Positions 7,409 through 10,903 of a DNA stretch of 10,903 nucleotides are shown piece by piece; the first letter of the stretch is position 1, and every line of letters starts with the position of its first letter. The position numbers and the translations under genes were made by a program. The DNA is from Clostridiales bacterium (GTDB lineage Bacteria > Bacillota > Clostridia > Oscillospirales > Oscillospiraceae), in contig JAAYWX010000105.1 of the NCBI GenBank assembly GCA_012516225.1, positions 1 through 10,903 on the forward strand, read 5' to 3'. The notes under the pieces were generated by a model. The model ran no database searches. It was given only the letters and a program-made list of their open reading frames with translations, and was not told the DNA's origin.

Positions 7409-7776
7409 CTAATGATTTGATGGAATTGCATGGAATACTTTGTCTGTCGCAATGTATGTAATGTCGCTGCCGTTTCCTGTTCGGCGCGTCTGCGGTGAAG
7501 TCGCATTTTAGAATATTCTCTGCTACCGGAAGGTCATGCTTGGAATTCCACTCAGGGGCTCATCTTGCTTTCAGGGTGGTTATCCCACGCGTAATACCTG
7601 GCTCTTGACACGACCAGTATCCTGAACAGCTTTGCTGCCCGTAATGTGTTGTCCTTTTTGATAAACCCGTACGTCTCTATCTTTGGTGTTTTGCAAAGTA
7701 GGCCGGCGCTTTTTAATATTTTATTCTCTTTCCGGAGAGCCTTTATTTTTCGATGGAGCCTTGCCATCTTTCGCAC
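7409..7776 (-). pseudogene. IS3-family transposase relic (OrfA end plus OrfB start, deleted and frameshifted)
   Basis: Three pieces read on the minus strand. First, 7776-7552 encodes the OrfA coiled-coil end (KIKALRKENKILKSAG) running directly into an OrfB start (YGFIKKDNTLRAAKLFRILV, then SRARYYAW and HPESK). Second, in another frame from about 7552 to 7475, is WNSKHDLPVAENILKCDFT followed by ADAPNRK, which matches the OrfB stretch just before the catalytic core. Third, after one more frameshift, SDITYIATD (from 7471) carries the first catalytic Asp of the IS3 DDE site. Between HPESK and SKHDLPV the family normally has roughly 65 residues that are missing, so about 200 bases were deleted. 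The rest of the catalytic domain is absent. The copy cannot be active. It abuts the end of the moxR remnant. Confidence 0.8.
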
Positions 7777-7972
7777 TGGATGTTCTATTTGTCTGCAACT
7801 TGGGGTTTGAAGTAGTTAATTTATCTGGTACACGGACATTTGCAGTGATATTCTCCAGCAACTGTATAACAGTAATATTTTGAATTTTTGCCTTTTGACT
7901 TAGAATAATGCGATGTGCACAGACATCGGCGAATACAGCCTGAACATCTTCGGGAATGACATAGTCCCGGCC
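7721..7972 (-). pseudogene. C-terminal part of the MoxR ATPase beyond a premature TGA
   Basis: Directly after the TGA at 7973-7975 the same frame continues with GRDYVIPEDVQAVFADV, then AHRIILSQKAKIQNITVIQ and LLENITANVRVPD, the normal MoxR C-terminal lid. Typical MoxR proteins end about here. The frame then runs on through unrelated residues to TAA 7721-7723, overlapping the IS3 relic in another frame. One base change (for example CGA to TGA) explains the break. No start codon with a ribosome binding site restarts this piece. Confidence 0.8.
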
Positions 7973-8749
7973 TCACACATATGCTCTTGCTTTCGCCATT
8001 TGGCAAATTGCCAACGTACCGCGCGGGCTGACGCCTAACTCAAGCATTGGATTTTCCCTCGTTGCCATGGCAAGCTCGGTTATATAAGCAATAACTCTAT
8101 CCTTTACCGTCACATCCAATACATCTTTCTGCATATGCAAAACATCCTCAGCTAGACAGAGCTGCCGTAAATTGTTTATTAGATTTTTTTCCAGCCGGTA
8201 ATGCATAATTTCCATCTGGCTCTCATAGTCTGGATAACCTATTTTCAGCCGAATCAAAAAACGATCCATCTGAGCATAGGGCAACAATTGAGTTCCGGCA
8301 GTCCCAACATTATTTTGCGTGGCAATCACGATAAATGGTTTTCTCAGAGGATAACTTTCACCATCAACTGTCACTTGGCCTTCCGCCATTGCTTCCAGCA
8401 GGGCAGACTGCGTTTTGCTGGAAGCACGGTTGATCTCGTCTGCCAGCAGAAGGTTGATGTCTGTAATTGCCCCCGGCATATAATTTAAGGCATAAGTTTC
8501 ACTGTTGAGGATTGAAAAGCCTGTAATATCAGATGGAAGAACATCCGGTGTAAATTGAATGCGTCGGCAATGAAGACCTAAGACCCGACTGAATGCCATT
8601 GCCAGTGTGGTTTTTCCCACTCCCGGTACATCATCCAGTAAAATATTACCTCCAGCCAGAATACTCATCAGTATTTTTTCAGTAGTATCTCGTTTACCTA
8701 TAACCACCTTATCTACTTCATCCAGTATAGATTTAATTTTATCGTCCAT
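7973..8749 (-). CDS. MoxR-family AAA+ ATPase, truncated by an in-frame stop
   Basis: 258 residues where about 310-320 are usual. Present: Walker A DVPGVGKT (40-47), Walker B LLLADEINR (100-108), sensor 1 ATQN (143-146), the arginine finger in QMDRF (160-164), and sensor 2 SPRGTLA (241-247). MoxR proteins are cytoplasmic chaperone-like ATPases that help mature metal-containing or cell-envelope complexes, usually beside DUF58/VWA and transglutaminase-like genes; none are here. The ATG at 8749-8747 is preceded by GGAGAG with a nine-base gap, and that site is buried in a hairpin. The nucleotide-binding core is complete but the final lid portion is cut off by TGA 7973-7975. It is probably a decaying gene unless the stop is a sequence error or is read through. 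Confidence 0.85.
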   Translation of the reverse strand: MDDKIKSILDEVDKVVIGKRDTTEKILMSILAGGNILLDDVPGVGKTTLAMAFSRVLGLHCRRIQFTPDVLPSDITGFSILNSETYALNYMPGAITDINLLLADEINRASSKTQSALLEAMAEGQVTVDGESYPLRKPFIVIATQNNVGTAGTQLLPYAQMDRFLIRLKIGYPDYESQMEIMHYRLEKNLINNLRQLCLAEDVLHMQKDVLDVTVKDRVIAYITELAMATRENPMLELGVSPRGTLAICQMAKARAYV

Positions 8750-8758
8750 AGTGTATTT

Positions 8759-8797
8759 CTCTCCGTATACAGGCGGAGAGCCGCTCGTATGGGCGGC
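8759..8797 (-). promoter_or_regulatory. moxR leader with hairpin covering the ribosome binding site
   Basis: On the minus strand CTCTCCG, an eight-base loop and CGGAGAG form a perfect seven-base-pair stem (8759-8780) whose 3' arm is the moxR Shine-Dalgarno. Just upstream GCCGC (8797-8793) can pair with GCGGC (8784-8780), and GCGG can instead pair with the CCGC that belongs to the first stem, so alternative folds compete. This could control translation; no known riboswitch class is recognised. Confidence 0.35.
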
Positions 8798-9032
8798 CCT
8801 CTGTCCATTTTTTCATGTATTTAAATTCGCATAATTGACAGCAGGCTCGGTAATATGAACAAGAGTAATGTCTTGCTCCGGATAAAAGGTACAGTCGTCA
8901 AACCTCTGCAATGCTTTATTCATATTACATCTGACCTGCAAATTGATACCGGTTTACATAATATTGAAAAGCGTGATGTATAGCTAAAATAAAGATTCTG
9001 AGGTTTTCAGCATACCGCTTACGTCCGGAGAA
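8798..9032. other. Region between moxR and the nucleotidase gene with two overlapping tiny frames
   Basis: On - an ATG at 8923-8921 opens a 36-residue frame (MNKALQRFDDCTFYPEQD at its start, stop TGA at 8815-8813). On + an ATG at 8855 opens a 42-residue frame ending at TAG 8981-8983. Neither has a good ribosome binding site and they overlap, so at most one is real. The acidic minus frame looks more protein-like. A four-base-pair stem on the minus strand (CTGA/TCAG, near 9000-9012) followed by TCTTTATTTT could be a weak terminator for the nucleotidase gene. No clear moxR promoter is seen. Confidence 0.25.
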
Positions 9033-10652
9033 TTATGTGATAATAGAAATTCTGCTGCCAGTGCCTGTATATGTGCTGGGGATAGTACCGTTGAACTGAG
9101 CCTGGATATAATCCATGACAGCCTGATAGCAGTTATAGCTGGTCATTGCACTCCAACTGGCAAGCTGCGTGTCCAGCACGGTATTTCCGGATGTAACGGA
9201 GCCGTCATTCGTGGCTACTCCTTTAAATACATAGCTCGCGTCCATACCGCTATAATTCTTGTCATGGGTTACAACTGCGTAAATATCTGTAGGATTGAAT
9301 GCAGTATCGTTAATGCTATTAATTGTTACGCGGCGGATTGACGCAGCCTTGTACCATGGAGATCTATAGAGAGTGCCGGCATCATAAGTCTTAGAGGTAT
9401 TGACAGTGTAATTAATCCCTGATGTCTGCATAAATGCCGCACAGGCACTTGCTGTAGAACTGGAATATGGCAGTCCTTGACAGCAGGCCTCAAGCTGTTC
9501 TTCCAGTTCGGCGCCGGTCATGTAGATAATTGACACTGTGTTAGGATAAGGCATCACTCTTCTCAGATCATAATAGGTAATGTCGCCCGGATTGAGAAAG
9601 CTGCGCAGATTGCCGCCGTTGTAAAGGGCGACAATGTGGTTATTATCACCTACACGGCTTCTGATCGTATTGCCCAATGTACCGGACTGAGCATACCACT
9701 TCATGGCATCGGCAACTAAGTCGCCGGTGTTAGTTTCGCCAGCGCGGTTATGAGCGTTCAGCCCATCCAAAGTGACTGTGGAACTTGCAACACCGATTGA
9801 GTTTGTGTCTACCTCAACCGTTGATTGGATTGTGCTGACCGCGGAAGCAACAGATGAATCGCTTCCGGTAAGTGATACACTTTCCCATGTCACGCTATTA
9901 TTCTCATCAATTACATACGCGCCGCAGGTAAAGCTACCCTCAGGATCAACATTGATAGTAATCGTTGCACCGCTGGAGCCAATGCCAGCGTTGGACAGAC
10001 AGATAGTTATGTCACAGTTAGACAGTGCCGTTACCTGCGCCGATGCGGCGGATGAAGCATTTGAGAAGGTTAGTCCGGAGAGATTGCCCTCATTTACCCG
10101 ATTGACAATATCTGTATCGGTTAAGCCGAAAATACCGATAGTCTTCCCGCCAACTGTAGTGACGGTTGTGTTCGCCGTATAATTACTCAGAGTACCGTTC
10201 GTGCCGCTGATATTCGCAGCGACCGCCTTGACAGCCGTTGTGCTGCCGAACAGATCGCCTATGCTCGGGTATGCCAAATAATCGCTTTGATGATATGGTG
10301 AACCGATATCACCGTTTCCAAAATCAAAATCATGAGTACCGAGGGCAACCGCGCTATAGCCTACGGTGGACAGCAATGGAACAATCAGCTCGCCGCTATG
10401 ATATGAGGAGTACTGCGTTCCCTGAAGAAAGTTACCGGCATCGACCAAAATAACATCCGCATCCTGAGATATGTAGTATTCTTTTGCCGCCGCAATTTTA
10501 GGATACCAGTTTATATCACCGCGGATATTAGCGGTGTAGAGAATGATGGTCTTTCCGTCATACGATCCCCCTGCTGCCATCGCGGCCGGCATTAATGACA
10601 CGCACAGGCACAGAGACATTGCCAAACAGAGAAATTTTGTTCTTATTTTCAT
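9033..10652 (-). CDS. Secreted 5'-nucleotidase-family protein with degenerate metal site (probable pseudoenzyme)
   Basis: 539 residues. The start at 10652 is chosen because AGGAG lies eight bases upstream and MKIRTKFLCL begins a good signal peptide, cut after AAMA (residue 26); an in-frame upstream codon at 10700 falls in a palindrome and lacks a ribosome binding site. Fold: calcineurin-like metallophosphatase domain (about 34-260), then the 5'-nucleotidase C-terminal substrate domain (about 290-480) with ETNTGDLVADAM (306-317), NGGNLR (345-350), PGDITYYDLRRVMPYPNTV (355-373) and MTGAELEEQLE. The family's metal motifs are altered: TNDxHG reads TANIRG (40-45), GD reads GN (73-74), GNHEFD reads GTHDFD (105-110, catalytic His and Asp kept), the SHxG-like motif reads SNAG (220-223), and the GHxH motif is absent. 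It should fold and bind ligand but hardly hydrolyse phosphate by the usual two-metal mechanism. It has no SLH repeats, but the gene upstream does. Confidence 0.9.
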   Translation of the reverse strand: MKIRTKFLCLAMSLCLCVSLMPAAMAAGGSYDGKTIILYTANIRGDINWYPKIAAAKEYYISQDADVILVDAGNFLQGTQYSSYHSGELIVPLLSTVGYSAVALGTHDFDFGNGDIGSPYHQSDYLAYPSIGDLFGSTTAVKAVAANISGTNGTLSNYTANTTVTTVGGKTIGIFGLTDTDIVNRVNEGNLSGLTFSNASSAASAQVTALSNCDITICLSNAGIGSSGATITINVDPEGSFTCGAYVIDENNSVTWESVSLTGSDSSVASAVSTIQSTVEVDTNSIGVASSTVTLDGLNAHNRAGETNTGDLVADAMKWYAQSGTLGNTIRSRVGDNNHIVALYNGGNLRSFLNPGDITYYDLRRVMPYPNTVSIIYMTGAELEEQLEACCQGLPYSSSTASACAAFMQTSGINYTVNTSKTYDAGTLYRSPWYKAASIRRVTINSINDTAFNPTDIYAVVTHDKNYSGMDASYVFKGVATNDGSVTSGNTVLDTQLASWSAMTSYNCYQAVMDYIQAQFNGTIPSTYTGTGSRISIIT

Positions 10653-10686
10653 GGCTGTCACTCCTGTCTTAAAAATTATTTGATCT

Positions 10687-10722
10687 CGACGGCCGGACAC
10701 ATCCGGATATATCCGGCCGCCG
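10687..10722 (-). promoter_or_regulatory. Strong inverted repeat between the SLH gene and the nucleotidase gene
   Basis: CGACGGCCGGA (10687-10697) pairs with TCCGGCCGCCG (10712-10722) over eleven positions with one G-T wobble and a fourteen-base loop. The loop overlaps the palindrome CCGGATATATCCGG. On the minus strand a TTTTT run occurs about 14 bases after the stem, so attenuator, mRNA processing stem or repressor site are all possible. Confidence 0.5.
10700..10717. repeat. 18-base repeat with a 14-base perfect palindrome, copy 2
   Basis: Identical to 7208-7225, with the palindromic core at 10703-10716. This copy lies inside the larger inverted repeat, 48 bases upstream of the nucleotidase start codon. 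Confidence 0.8.
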
Positions 10723-10756
10723 GAAATCTTTACTTTTACAATGAGATAATAGAGTC

Positions 10757-10903
10757 CTACTTTGACAGGAGGTTATAAAGAACCTGAACCATTTGGGCAC
10801 GAGTGGTTTCTCCTTCTGGATTGAGATTACCATTATCCCCGGATACAACGCCGCCTTTTACAAGCGCGGTGAGCGCATCTTTTGCATAATCGGAAACCAA
10901 TGC
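10757..10903 (-). CDS. C-terminal end of an SLH-domain protein (5'-partial)
   Basis: The frame is open from the right window edge and gives 48 residues before TAG 10757-10759. The visible part, with VKGGVVSGDNGNLNPEGETT followed by RAQMVQVLYNLL, is the second half of an SLH repeat including the TRAQ helix, and ends the protein. It lies 104 bases upstream of the nucleotidase-like gene on the same strand, so the two may be co-transcribed or regulated through the hairpin between them. Nothing can be said about the rest of this protein. Confidence 0.85.
   Translation of the reverse strand, partial: ALVSDYAKDALTALVKGGVVSGDNGNLNPEGETTRAQMVQVLYNLLSK

Noticed and set aside
7973..7975. TGA read as a sense codon (recoding or selenocysteine)
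   Set aside because: Nothing in the other genes indicates a changed code, MoxR proteins do not use selenocysteine, and no SECIS-like stem was recognised directly after the TGA; nonsense mutation or sequence error is simpler.
10653..10700. 16-residue N-terminal extension of the nucleotidase-like protein
   Set aside because: It would place charged residues before the signal peptide and begin inside the inverted repeat; the AGGAG site supports the start at 10652.
1..10903. CRISPR array, rRNA, tRNA or replication origin
   Set aside because: No regularly spaced repeats, no tRNA-like cloverleaf or rRNA stretch, and no DnaA-box cluster were noticed.

Overview
The window looks like chromosome of a mid-GC anaerobic Firmicute of the class Clostridia. 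The reasons are S-layer-homology (SLH) surface proteins, strong AAGGAGG-type ribosome binding sites, a feoA-feoA-feoB ferrous iron operon, and an IS3-type relic of the kind common in gut or sediment Clostridia. An Oscillospirales-like host is my guess from overall protein style; no marker gene proves it.

Layout. Bases 1-2701 (+) hold the C-terminal 899 residues of a large exported multidomain protein ending in three SLH repeats; its start lies outside the window. A hairpin-rich gap with a likely bidirectional terminator follows, then a promoter with repeated AAGTTAG half-sites that resemble an iron-responsive (DtxR/IdeR-like) operator. The operon feoA1-feoA2-feoB (3018-5639, +) encodes two small SH3-like FeoA proteins and the 721-residue FeoB GTPase/permease. 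A possible frameshifted relic of a small membrane protein follows feoB. Next is a 330-residue secreted protein with divergent SLH repeats and an unrecognised C-terminal half (5910-6902, +).

Bases 6903-9032 form a decayed zone. It holds an unassigned stretch with short open frames on both strands, an IS3-family transposase relic with an internal deletion and a frameshift (7409-7776, -), and a MoxR AAA+ ATPase gene (-) cut by one in-frame TGA, with its intact-looking C-terminal part still readable beyond the stop up to the IS3 relic. The usual MoxR partners (DUF58 and transglutaminase-like genes) are absent.

Bases 9033-10652 (-) encode a secreted 5'-nucleotidase-family protein whose metal-binding motifs are almost all replaced, so it is probably a pseudoenzyme. 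Upstream of it on the same strand is the C-terminal end of another SLH protein (10757-10903, cut by the window edge). The 104-base gap between them carries a strong inverted repeat containing an 18-base sequence found exactly once more, at 7208-7225.

Themes: cell-surface proteins (three SLH proteins and one exported nucleotidase-like protein) surround an iron-uptake operon, next to a region that has taken up and lost mobile DNA. I see no CRISPR array, rRNA, tRNA or complete mobile element. The most unusual items are the nucleotidase pseudoenzyme, the feo operator array, the nonsense-interrupted moxR with a structured leader, and the duplicated palindrome.
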